In this document: positions 43,709 through 51,770 of the stretch, piece after piece
Layout of the letters: each line of letters opens with the position of its first letter
Position numbering within the stretch: the stretch's first letter is position 1
Origin: Flavobacterium bizetiae
GTDB taxonomy: Bacteria > Bacteroidota > Bacteroidia > Flavobacteriales > Flavobacteriaceae
NCBI RefSeq assembly: GCF_902804475.1
Contig: NZ_CADCSU010000068.1
Coordinates: forward strand, 21,455-85,454
Length of the DNA stretch: 64,000 nucleotides
Direction of reading: 5' to 3'
Made by a program: the position numbers and the translations under genes
Notes under the pieces: generated by a model
Told to the model about the DNA's origin: nothing
The model's database searches: none
What the model saw: only the letters and a program-made list of their open reading frames with translations

Positions 43709-46099
43709 TTAGTTTATTCTATTTCTTTCATCATCATTTCCAAAGTTTCTTTCTTTAGATTTCATGCTTTGGTTACCAAATTTATAACTCAGCGAAATTC
43801 TGAAACCTCTTGTATCACTATAACTTTTTACGTTAGTTTTAATTCCGTTAGAGCTATAGCTTATTAATGGTTTTTGTGCATTCAGTAAATCCTCTCCAAG
43901 AAGGGTAATAGACAGGTTTTTCTTCAATGTCAATAATTTAACCGAGATATCTAAAATATTCAAAGTCGAAATATTAAAAATCTGGTAACGTCCCGGAAGC
44001 TGTAAACCATAATTAAGACCAATAAATAAGGTTTTGTTTTGGTTGATTGTAAAATCATTATTGCTGTAAATGTATCCGTTATATCCATCAATAGAAGCAA
44101 TAAAATCTGTTTTTGATTTTACATTTTGATAATTAAGATTAAATCCCGTAAAGCTATTCCACCACGACCATTTATTGAAATTATAAGAAGTCGAAAGTCC
44201 AATTTGATACGTATTGGCATAATTTATAGGCGTACTTCTGGTTACGTTTGTATCAGGATCGATGATAGATAATTCCTGTCCGAAATCTGAAACCTGAGAA
44301 AAATAAACAGAGTTCACCCATTTTTGATTTCGGATAAACGAAAATTCAAAATTATCAATCAATGAAGGTTTTAAGTACGGATTTCCTTCAGAATAATAAT
44401 AAGGACTTGTTTTAATTACAAAAGGATTCAAATATTCAAAATCAGGTCTGCGTATTCTTCGGCTGTAGTTTAACGAGAAAGAATTGTTTTCGTTAGGAAC
44501 ATAAGTCACATAAGCCGTTGGAAAAAACTTCACATAATTATTGGTATTGGTCTGATCGAGATTTTCAGAATAACCTTTGGTTTGAGTCGCTTCCATTCGT
44601 AAACCAATCTGAGTTTCCCATTTGGCATTTATTTTTTTGCTTCCCGAAAAGTACAAAGCCTGATTGTATTCTTTATAATTAAAAACATTCGACTGATTGG
44701 TATTAAAAACCGGAGTTCCTGTTTCGTTGTCGTATACAACCAGATTATTATCAGTATTATTATGAAAAGCTTTTGCTCCAAAACTAATATTGGCCCAGTC
44801 GTAAGGTAAAGTAACATCAATATTGGCCGAGTAATTTTTGATGGTATTCATGTTAGAATTGGTAGAAGAAAAGAAGCTGTTAGGGATAGTATTTTTATTA
44901 GCGTCTAATTCATTTCCTGAAAAGAAACGATAATCGTTTTTATTGTAATCAAAATAATCCAAATCGACGGCAATGTTTTTTCCTAAAGTGTCTAATACAA
45001 AAGTATTATGAAAGTTCACAGCATTCATTTTTGGGTTATTTTCTGCATTAACATTCGAAGCAATATACGAATCGATCATTCCGTTTTCGTTATTGTATCG
45101 GGTGGTAAACGGACTATTTGATGCTGTTTTATCTGTAAAACTACCAAGATATTTAACCCCTGTAGTCCATTTACTGGTTAGTTTATAATCAAAACCTAAA
45201 CCTACGCTCAATATATCAGCAATCGATTTGTTTTTTACTTCCTGTTTCCAGGTTTCATCTTTATAAAAAATATTACTTTGAGAATTCGTTAATAAGGTTT
45301 GTTTTCCTTTACTAACAGAAGCTTCAACAGAAAGATTATCATGATTGTAGGTAAATAATCCATTCGCATTTCCGCCTGCGTATGTTTTTTGAGTGTATGA
45401 AGTTCCAATATTGGCATTCCAGGAATTCGTTTTGGCCGTTTTCAATTTAATATTAATAAGTCCGCTATTGCCTTCAGAATCATATTTTGCAGGAGGAGTT
45501 GTAATGACTTCGATACTTTTGATATTATCTGAGGGAATTGATTTAAGAAAGGCCGCCAAATCCTCCTGAGGCATTCTTTGCAAACGATCATCAATCATAA
45601 CCAAAATTTCACCTTTGCCCACAATGGAAATAATCTCATTCTGAACCCTAACCGTTGGTGTTGCTTTTAGCGCATCTAAAGCGGTTCCGCCAGTTGCCGT
45701 TACCGAATTTTCGACATTAAAAACAAGTCGGTCCACCTTTTGCTCGATCAGTTTTTTTCTTGTTTTTAAAGTCACGCCTTCAAGTTGTACCGATTCCTTA
45801 ATTTCGATTACTCCAAGATCAATATTTTGGTTCAGTGCAATCTCTTTGTTGAGATATTCTGTTCCAAATTGCTCCAGTATCAAACGATAATTACCTTTTT
45901 CGGCCTTTATAGAAAAACTTCCCAAACTATCGGTCGTCGCCTGCGTGATTAATTTTTTCTGATGGTTTAATAAACTGCTGATTACAAATTCGACAGCTTG
46001 TTTATTTTGGTTGTTAACTTTTCCTTTAAGTTCGTATTGTTGACCAAAAGAATACGTTTGATATAAAAGTACAAGTAGTAAAAGGCTAATTTTTTTCAT
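43709..46099 (-). CDS. Outer-membrane beta-barrel protein, TonB-receptor-like
   Basis: 796 residues from the ATG at 46099, giving a signal peptide ending at SFGQQ. The open frame extends back to 46165. An N-terminal carboxypeptidase-regulatory-like domain (about 22-105) is followed by a plug-like region with ALDALKATPTVRVQNEIISIVGKG and KSIEVITTPPAKYDSEGNSGLINIKL, then a large barrel with NYSRRIRRPDFEYLNPF and a C-terminal SLSYKFGNQ. This is the OMP_b-brl_3 type common in Bacteroidota; the cargo is unknown. Divergent from a two-component system that may control it. Confidence 0.9.
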   Translation of the reverse strand: MKKISLLLLVLLYQTYSFGQQYELKGKVNNQNKQAVEFVISSLLNHQKKLITQATTDSLGSFSIKAEKGNYRLILEQFGTEYLNKEIALNQNIDLGVIEIKESVQLEGVTLKTRKKLIEQKVDRLVFNVENSVTATGGTALDALKATPTVRVQNEIISIVGKGEILVMIDDRLQRMPQEDLAAFLKSIPSDNIKSIEVITTPPAKYDSEGNSGLINIKLKTAKTNSWNANIGTSYTQKTYAGGNANGLFTYNHDNLSVEASVSKGKQTLLTNSQSNIFYKDETWKQEVKNKSIADILSVGLGFDYKLTSKWTTGVKYLGSFTDKTASNSPFTTRYNNENGMIDSYIASNVNAENNPKMNAVNFHNTFVLDTLGKNIAVDLDYFDYNKNDYRFFSGNELDANKNTIPNSFFSSTNSNMNTIKNYSANIDVTLPYDWANISFGAKAFHNNTDNNLVVYDNETGTPVFNTNQSNVFNYKEYNQALYFSGSKKINAKWETQIGLRMEATQTKGYSENLDQTNTNNYVKFFPTAYVTYVPNENNSFSLNYSRRIRRPDFEYLNPFVIKTSPYYYSEGNPYLKPSLIDNFEFSFIRNQKWVNSVYFSQVSDFGQELSIIDPDTNVTRSTPINYANTYQIGLSTSYNFNKWSWWNSFTGFNLNYQNVKSKTDFIASIDGYNGYIYSNNDFTINQNKTLFIGLNYGLQLPGRYQIFNISTLNILDISVKLLTLKKNLSITLLGEDLLNAQKPLISYSSNGIKTNVKSYSDTRGFRISLSYKFGNQSMKSKERNFGNDDERNRIN

Positions 46100-46193
46100 G
46101 GTTTTTGATTTAATTACAGTGCAAAACTGTGCTGAAAAAATCCCAAAAACTACTTTTATCGACAAACCCCCGTGATTAATCTACAAACCCGGC

Positions 46194-46223
46194 TTTGCAC
46201 TTTTTTATGAATGTATATCTTTG
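46194..46223 (+). promoter_or_regulatory. Promoter of the two-component system
   Basis: TTTG (46194-46197), an 18 bp spacer and TATCTTTG (46216-46223) match the Bacteroidota consensus. The -7 box overlaps the upstream ATG at 46211, which therefore cannot be the start of translation. Confidence 0.68.
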
Positions 46224-46240
46224 AAAAAAAATACAAAAGC

Positions 46241-47263
46241 ATGTATAAAGGAACATTATCAAAAAGGGTAGAAGTACTCATTCACATTATATACTGGTTT
46301 TTAATGGGGTATTTTACATTTGTTAAAAATCTCGTTTTAGCCAAAAATTATCTGCCTGATTTATTTCTTTCGACCTATATGATTGTATTTGTATTAACCT
46401 TTTACTTTCATTATTTTGTTGTGATGAAACTGGTTTTCAAATCCTTTCAATGGAAAAGATTTTTTGCAGGAGTTTTAGTTTCGTATTTCTTTTTTACTTT
46501 TTTAAGATGGCTTTTTGAGCAAGTGATAACCAAAATAGTATTCGATAAAATAAATTACAACAACCCAACTTTTTTTAGCTATATGGAGGATAATCTGCAT
46601 TACAGCAGCATGTCTATTATTTTGAGTTCGCTGCTTTGGTTTGTAATTTATTTTATTCGTTTATTAGAATACAATCAGATTATTCTGGAAGAGAATAAGA
46701 ATACCGAAATCAAATTTCTGAAAGCACAAATTAACCCGCATTTTATTTTTAATACATTAAACAACATCTATTCGATGGTTTATTTTGAGTCGGATAAATC
46801 TTTGACAGCAATTGAAAAGTTAAGTCAGATCATGCGTTTTACCACCTACGAATCTCAAAAAGAAAAGATTAAACTAACAGATGAAATCGATTATATAAAA
46901 GCCTATATCGAGCTCGAACAATTAAGACATCAGGAAAGTACTTGTATTGATTTTAAAGTCGAAACAGAAAATCTTTCTGAAGAGATTCCGCCTTATATTT
47001 TATCGCCATTAGTCGAAAATGCTTTAAAACATGGTATAACCTCTAATGTAAAACCCATTGTAATTGCTTTAAAATTAGAAGATAAAAAACTTAATTTTAA
47101 GGTTATAAATGACATCGCTGTACAAAAGAAAGATAAACTGGGAGGCATTGGACTGGATAATTTAAAAAAGAGATTAGAAATTCATTATCCGCAAAAACAT
47201 CAAATAAAATTAACGAATCAAAATAACCAGTTTACGGCTGAACTTGAAATAGATTTAAAATGA
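46241..47263 (+). CDS. LytS-type sensor histidine kinase
   Basis: 340 residues from the ATG at 46241, chosen because the promoter overlaps the earlier ATG. Four hydrophobic segments in the first ~135 residues form the membrane sensor. The kinase domain (His_kinase type, PF06580) has LKAQINPHFIFNTLNNIYSM with His167 as the phosphorylation site, and an N-box SPLVENALKHGI. The G-box region contains GGIGLDNLKKRLEIHY. It overlaps its response regulator by 4 bp. Confidence 0.93.
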   Translation: MYKGTLSKRVEVLIHIIYWFLMGYFTFVKNLVLAKNYLPDLFLSTYMIVFVLTFYFHYFVVMKLVFKSFQWKRFFAGVLVSYFFFTFLRWLFEQVITKIVFDKINYNNPTFFSYMEDNLHYSSMSIILSSLLWFVIYFIRLLEYNQIILEENKNTEIKFLKAQINPHFIFNTLNNIYSMVYFESDKSLTAIEKLSQIMRFTTYESQKEKIKLTDEIDYIKAYIELEQLRHQESTCIDFKVETENLSEEIPPYILSPLVENALKHGITSNVKPIVIALKLEDKKLNFKVINDIAVQKKDKLGGIGLDNLKKRLEIHYPQKHQIKLTNQNNQFTAELEIDLK

Positions 47264-47949
47264 AAAAAATAAATTGTATCATATTAGATGACGAACCCTT
47301 TGCTGTAAAACTAATGGCAGATTATGCATCAAAAGTGCCAAGATTAAATGTTTTATACGCAGATTCAGATGTTTTTAAAGCAATAGAAATCCTTAATACC
47401 GAAGTAGTTGATTTGGTTTTTATCGACATTCAAATGCCACAATTAACCGGGCTTGAGCTAATGCAAATGTTCAATCAAAAACATAATTTCATCATTACAT
47501 CTGCTTATCCGGATTATGCTTTAGATGTTTTTCAGTTTCATGTTATTGATTATTTGCTCAAACCAATCGTTTTTAACCGTTTCTATCAAAGCGTCGAGAA
47601 ATTTATCCGCTGGCAGGAAACCTTCCAAAACCATCAAACCGAAGATTTTCTATTTGTAAAAGCCGACAGAAAACACCATAAAATTGCCACAGAAAATATT
47701 CTTTATATCGAAGGACTAAAAGACTATATCCGAATTCATACAAAAGGCGAAAAAGTGATGGTTTTAGAAAATATGAAAGATATTCTGGAAAAACTTCCCA
47801 TCAATCAATTTGTGCGTATTCATCGTTCGTTTATTATTCCAAAAAATAAAATAAAAATTATCGAAGGGAACCAAATACAATTGACAAGCGGGGAACAATT
47901 ACCAATTGGGGAAACTTATAGAAAGTTGGTTAGTGATTGGTTGAGTTAA
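47260..47949 (+). CDS. LytTR-family response regulator
   Basis: 229 residues. Receiver domain (about 1-120) with the acidic pair Asp10/Asp11, phospho-acceptor Asp56 in VFIDIQMP, and the switch Lys in DYLLKPI. The LytTR DNA-binding domain (about 130-229) has LYIEGLKDYIRIHT, FVRIHRSFII and PIGETYRKLV. It pairs with the preceding kinase. The divergent outer-membrane protein is a plausible target. No matching direct repeats were identified. Confidence 0.94.
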   Translation: MKKINCIILDDEPFAVKLMADYASKVPRLNVLYADSDVFKAIEILNTEVVDLVFIDIQMPQLTGLELMQMFNQKHNFIITSAYPDYALDVFQFHVIDYLLKPIVFNRFYQSVEKFIRWQETFQNHQTEDFLFVKADRKHHKIATENILYIEGLKDYIRIHTKGEKVMVLENMKDILEKLPINQFVRIHRSFIIPKNKIKIIEGNQIQLTSGEQLPIGETYRKLVSDWLS

Positions 47950-48265
47950 TTAGTTATATTTATTAAAAAAAGCTTTGGAGGAATATGGATTGGTTTAAGA
48001 CGACGAAAAGTTGTGAATTTTCAGTCAACTTGTTGCAAATTAGTAATTAACGGAGCTTTAACGTAAAAATATAAAATAATTAAAGAGAAAAATTATATAT
48101 GCAATAGACTGTATTTAAGGATGGTAAATTTCGGCTTTAAAGTAATGTTGCTTTTACGGTTTTCCATAATTTAAGAATAAAGTGAGATGAGATTTATAAA
48201 AATTATACTTTATTTGTTTGCCAACATTTAATAAACTAAAAGTGTAATTTGTTATCTTTGTAAGG
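47950..48265. other. Intergenic region before the zeta-toxin-like gene
   Basis: 316 bp of AT-rich DNA with only the -7 box listed separately. No hairpin terminator for the response regulator and no small gene seen. Confidence 0.45.
48253..48260 (+). promoter_or_regulatory. -7 box touching the zeta-toxin-like start codon
   Basis: TATCTTTG matches TAnnTTTG and lies 5 bp before the ATG. No TTG occurs at the usual distance. If used, transcription would start at or within a few bases of the ATG, giving a leaderless or nearly leaderless mRNA. Confidence 0.4.
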
Positions 48266-48889
48266 ATGGATAAAAATCTGTACATAATTTCAGGCTGTAA
48301 TGGTGCTGGCAAGACTACAGCCTCATTTACAATACTTCCCGAAATACTAAACTGTAAGGAGTTTGTAAATGCAGACGAAATTGCTAAAGGACTTTCGCCT
48401 TTCCAGCCTGAAAAAGTTGCCTTTGAATCGGGTAGAATAATGCTCCACAGAATTAATGAATTATTAGCTAGTAATGAAGTTTTCGCCTTTGAAACGACTT
48501 TGGCCACAAAAAGCTATAAGCAGAAAGTGATTGCGGCTCAGGAAAAAGGCTATAAAGTGGTTCTTTTATTTTTTTGGCTCGACAGTGTTGACCTGGCAAT
48601 CGAGAGGGTCAAGACGAGGGTTCAGGAAGGCGGACACAATATTGAAACCGATGTTATTAAACGCAGATATAAAAACGGAATAGCTAACTTATTTGATATA
48701 TATTTGCCTATCGTTAATGAGGCATTGATTTTTGACAATACAGCTGTAAAAGCTGAATTAATAGCTCAAAAAACTTTAGGCAATGACATTGAAGTTATAA
48801 ATGAAATCAAGTTCGATAAACTCAAAAATGACCAATCATGGGAGAACAAAAAACAACAACAACGACACCGACTCAGAAGAAAATTATAG
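48266..48889 (+). CDS. Zeta-toxin-like P-loop kinase
   Basis: 207 residues. Walker A GCNGAGKT at residues 10-17, followed by NADEIAKGLSPFQPEKVAFESGR and FAFETTLATKSY, as in the zeta-toxin family. Zeta toxins phosphorylate UDP-sugar precursors of the cell wall; related Bacteroidota proteins may differ. A Lid-like LDSVDLAIERVKTRVQEGGHNI carries the Arg pair usual for ATP binding. It overlaps the 54-residue gene by 52 bp, so the two are translated together. The pair looks like a toxin-antitoxin module with an atypical downstream small protein. Confidence 0.82.
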   Translation: MDKNLYIISGCNGAGKTTASFTILPEILNCKEFVNADEIAKGLSPFQPEKVAFESGRIMLHRINELLASNEVFAFETTLATKSYKQKVIAAQEKGYKVVLLFFWLDSVDLAIERVKTRVQEGGHNIETDVIKRRYKNGIANLFDIYLPIVNEALIFDNTAVKAELIAQKTLGNDIEVINEIKFDKLKNDQSWENKKQQQRHRLRRKL

Positions 48890-49002
48890 AGGCAATGGAT
48901 AAAGTTTCTGAAAAATTAATTGAGTTTAAAAAGAAAAATAATAGCGATCTGGTTGTTATGCAGGACGGTAAAATTGTTAGAATAAAACCAACTTCCTTGT
49001 AG
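48838..49002 (+). CDS. Small protein overlapping the zeta-toxin-like gene (candidate antitoxin)
   Basis: 54 residues in another frame, starting inside the end of the kinase gene. Begins MGEQKTTTTTPTQKK, then a charged amphipathic helix and VVMQDGKIVRIKP. It is missed by length filters. Its conserved-looking C-terminal strand and coupling to the kinase suggest a real gene, perhaps the neutralising partner. It is followed by a good terminator, which fits the end of a two-gene operon. Confidence 0.6.
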   Translation: MGEQKTTTTTPTQKKIIEAMDKVSEKLIEFKKKNNSDLVVMQDGKIVRIKPTSL

Positions 49003-49028
49003 ATTATTGCTGCCAGAAACAACATAAG

Positions 49029-49053
49029 GCTCTCAGAAATGAGAGCTTTTTTT
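49029..49053 (+). terminator. Terminator after the toxin-antitoxin-like pair
   Basis: GCTCTCA and TGAGAGC pair around GAAA and are followed by seven T. Confidence 0.85.
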
Positions 49054-49080
49054 ATTGGTCTCAGTTTCGGGTTTAAAACC

Positions 49081-49096
49081 CTGCAATTTATTGCAG
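49081..49096. mobile_element. Left-end hairpin of an IS200-type element
   Basis: CTGCAA-TTTA-TTGCAG forms a perfect hairpin just before the transposase, preceded by a second small palindrome (GGGTTT-A-AAACCC). IS200 elements have subterminal hairpins of this kind instead of inverted ends. Confidence 0.5.
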
Positions 49097-49133
49097 TACT
49101 TTAGTAATGCGAAAAAATCTTTATCTTTAGATT

Positions 49134-49571
49134 ATGAGTTCAGATATAAGAAAAGGTTCTCATACAGTAAGCAGATTAACATGTCATGTTGTTTGGGTTA
49201 CCAAGTGTAGATTTAAAGTTTTGAAAGGAGATGTTCAAAAGCGTTGCCGCGAACTATTGATACAGATATGTGAAGCGGAAGGAATTGAGATTTTAAAAGG
49301 AGTTGTGAGTTCAGATCATGTACATATGCACATAGAATATGCACCAAAGCAGAATGTCAGTACCATTTTAAAAAGATTGAAAGGAAGAACATCAAGAAAA
49401 TTACAAATGGAATTTCCAGAACTTCAAGCTCGCTATTGGGGTTAGCATTTTTGGGCAAGTGGTTATGGGGTTTGGAGTACAGGAAATATTACTGATGAAA
49501 TGGTAAATGATTACCTAGAACACCACAGAAGGAAAGAAGGGGATGATAATTCAAATTTCATTCTCGAATGA
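49134..49571 (+). pseudogene. tnpA: IS200-family transposase TnpA interrupted by an in-frame stop
   Basis: The first 103 codons encode an IS200/IS605 Y1 transposase with the metal-binding HUH motif in SSDHVHMHIEYAP. A TAG at 49443-49445 interrupts the frame, which then continues without shift for 41 codons (HFWASGYGVWSTGNITDEM... YLEHHR) to a TGA at 49569. The intact protein would be about 145 residues, the usual length. The missing part carries the helix expected to hold the catalytic tyrosine, so the truncated protein should be inactive unless the stop is read through. Confidence 0.85.
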
Positions 49572-49579
49572 AATAAAAA

Positions 49580-49630
49580 GAGGGACTGAAAGTCTCTCGT
49601 AAAACAAACCTCTGCACTTTCAGTGCAGAG
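49580..49630. mobile_element. Right-end hairpins of the IS200-type element
   Basis: Two stem-loops: GAGGGACT-GAA-AGTCTCTC (one mismatch, about 49580-49598) and a perfect CTCTGCACT-TTC-AGTGCAGAG (49610-49630). The latter fits the right-end hairpin recognised by TnpA. Confidence 0.5.
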
Positions 49631-49694
49631 TGGTTTAGTTGCATATATATCAAATCATAAACTTTACGCCTTACCGTATTCGTAGCAAAAGAAA

Positions 49695-49958
49695 TTAAAT
49701 CGAGTTTCGATCAATAAAATTAAAGGGAACTTTAACCTGTCCTTTTTCTTTATTCAAAATCATTCGGGCAACAGTTTCTGTCATGACATTAAAATCGGTA
49801 GACATTACCGTTATTCCTAATAATTCCTTCAAAGGCGTGTCGTTATACGAGATTGCGCCAATATCTTTTCCAAGGGTGAATTTTTCACCTCGAATTTGTT
49901 TCATTAAATTCACCAGATCTGTCTTTTGTTTACATTTAATAAATATCTCGCTCCACAC
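49695..49958 (-). pseudogene. C-terminal fragment of a LacI-family regulator
   Basis: About the last 60 residues read like the end of a sugar-responsive LacI-type regulator: GKDIGAISYNDTPLKELLGITVMSTDFNVMTETVARMIL. The DNA-binding and main ligand-binding domains are missing. The part upstream of it on this strand (the start of the open frame) shows no homology I can recognise. It is a decayed remnant. Confidence 0.65.
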
Positions 49959-49971
49959 AGAAAAATCATTA

Positions 49972-50025
49972 ATGATGATGCATTAGATAAAATACTTGAA
50001 ACAGCAGATTTTGTTAAATAAAGAA
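49972..50025 (+). pseudogene. Remnant of another gene's 3' end
   Basis: About 18 codons ending in TAA read NDDALDKILETADFVK, a plausible protein C-terminus with no start and no upstream continuation. It abuts the regulator fragment, so the two ends were brought together by rearrangement. Confidence 0.3.
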
Positions 50026-50066
50026 CAGAATGTGGGAAACCGTAAAATTCTGAAGTTACAGTAGTT

Positions 50067-50074
50067 TAGATTTG
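50067..50074 (+). promoter_or_regulatory. -7 box before the T9SS propeller gene
   Basis: TAGATTTG matches TAnnTTTG. No convincing -33 TTG was found. The implied leader to the ATG at 50111 is about 30 nt. Confidence 0.4.
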
Positions 50075-50110
50075 TGAGTAAAAAATAAATTGCTCAAATC
50101 TACATTGCGT

Positions 50111-51769
50111 ATGAAAAAACTTTACCTACTACTATTTGTTTTTCCATTATTTGTCCACTCCCAGGATATCCTTTGGGAAAAATCATATGGAGGAACCCAT
50201 GCCGATTATCTTTTTGATGCCCAGCCAACTGCCGATTATGGTTTTGTTTTGGCCGGGAGTTCTTTGTCTAATAAAACCGGTAATAAAACAGATGATAATC
50301 AGGGCGATCTGGATTTCTGGATCTGGAAAATGAATGAAAAGGGCGATCTGGACTGGCAAAAAAACATTGGCGGAAGCGGATTTGATTTACTTCAAAGTAT
50401 TAAAAATACCAGAGATGGTGGTTTTATTTTGGCAGGGACTTCAAGTTCCAGTACCGGCTTTCAGAAAAAAGAGGACTGTAAAGGAATTACTGATTTTTGG
50501 GTGGTAAAATTGGATGCATCAGGCGGCGAACAATGGCAAAGAACCATTGGAGGTTCAGGCCAGGATGAGTTATTATGTGCTTTTCAGACTAAAGACGGAG
50601 GTTATATACTCGGAGGCTCTTCAAGTTCTAATCCTCCGGTGATTTCAATCAAACCAAACGCAAAATCCATTACCACTACTAAAGCTGATTTATTTAATAA
50701 ATCTGAAAAAAGCAGAGGAAATATGGATTATTGGATCGTAAAACTAGACAAACAAGGAGACATCGAATGGCAAAGAACCTACGGAGGCCAATACGCTGAT
50801 GTACTCAGAAGTATGGAACAAACCACAGATAACGGATACATTTTGGCCGGATATTCTAATTCTCCCATTTCAGGTGATAAAACAGTAAGTAATAAAGGTA
50901 TTGGAGACTTTTGGATCATCAAAATAAACGATACTGGCGAAATTCAGTGGCAAAATACTTACGGAGCAGAAGGAGATGACCAGCCTTACGTAATTCATCA
51001 GACTAGCGATGAAGGTTATATTGTAGGAGGAAATTCGAACAGCAAAAATGCTCTTACGACCATGGGAGGTATAGTAAGTAACGGAACAGATTACTGGGTT
51101 TTAAAATTAGATCGAGATGGGGGAGTGCTATGGAGTAAAACCTATGATTTTGGAAAGGTAGATATTTTGACCTCTTTGGTAGAAAACAAAGATCAGACTT
51201 ACCTAATAGGTGGTTACGCACAAAGTGAAAACAAACGCCCGCGAGAAGGTATCGTTGGAAAAGCCATGAACATGGTCAATAAAGAAAAAGACGGGATTAA
51301 TGACTATATCGCTTTAAAGATAGATGAGAAAGGCGAAGAAATCTGGAACAAAACAGTAGGAAGCGCAGGAGAGGATATTCTTAGAAAATTAGTAGAGACC
51401 CGTGATGGTGGTTATCTCATGGCAGGAACCTCTAATTCAAGCGCATCAAAAGATAAAAACGGAAGTATTGGTGGTAACGACTTTTGGGTAGTAAAACTAA
51501 AGGACAAAGAAAAAGTAGAGAAGGTTAAATCCAGTATTGAGGCTATTCCTAATCCTGTAACAACTTTTACCAATGTAATTATCGGTTATGATTTTAAAGA
51601 AGGCACAGCCACTTTGGTTGACATGACAGGAAGAATTCTACAAGAATTTGCTGTTACCAGTAGAACTGTACCGGTAAACTTAAGCACATATTCAGAGGGA
51701 ATTTACATCATCAAGATCAAAACCGATGTAAAAACCGAATCAGTTAAAGTGATAAAAAGAATACAATAA
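50111..51769 (+). CDS. Secreted beta-propeller-like protein with a type IX sorting domain
   Basis: 552 residues from the ATG at 50111, which begins a signal peptide ending at VHSQD. The open frame extends back to 50090. At least eight blade-like repeats have the pattern 'GD.DfWi.Kl...G...W....GG...D......T.DGGYilaG.S.S', similar to delta-60 or propeller repeats. The last ~75 residues (IPNPVTTFTNVIIGYDF..., GIYIIKIKTD) form a T9SS type A sorting domain, so the protein should be exported to the cell surface. It lies 1 bp upstream of the RHS-like gene, in the same operon. Confidence 0.86.
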   Translation: MKKLYLLLFVFPLFVHSQDILWEKSYGGTHADYLFDAQPTADYGFVLAGSSLSNKTGNKTDDNQGDLDFWIWKMNEKGDLDWQKNIGGSGFDLLQSIKNTRDGGFILAGTSSSSTGFQKKEDCKGITDFWVVKLDASGGEQWQRTIGGSGQDELLCAFQTKDGGYILGGSSSSNPPVISIKPNAKSITTTKADLFNKSEKSRGNMDYWIVKLDKQGDIEWQRTYGGQYADVLRSMEQTTDNGYILAGYSNSPISGDKTVSNKGIGDFWIIKINDTGEIQWQNTYGAEGDDQPYVIHQTSDEGYIVGGNSNSKNALTTMGGIVSNGTDYWVLKLDRDGGVLWSKTYDFGKVDILTSLVENKDQTYLIGGYAQSENKRPREGIVGKAMNMVNKEKDGINDYIALKIDEKGEEIWNKTVGSAGEDILRKLVETRDGGYLMAGTSNSSASKDKNGSIGGNDFWVVKLKDKEKVEKVKSSIEAIPNPVTTFTNVIIGYDFKEGTATLVDMTGRILQEFAVTSRTVPVNLSTYSEGIYIIKIKTDVKTESVKVIKRIQ

Positions 51770-51770
51770 A

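Noticed and set aside
46211..46240. Earlier start codon for the histidine kinase
   Set aside because: It overlaps the -7 box of a good promoter and would lie upstream of the expected RNA start.
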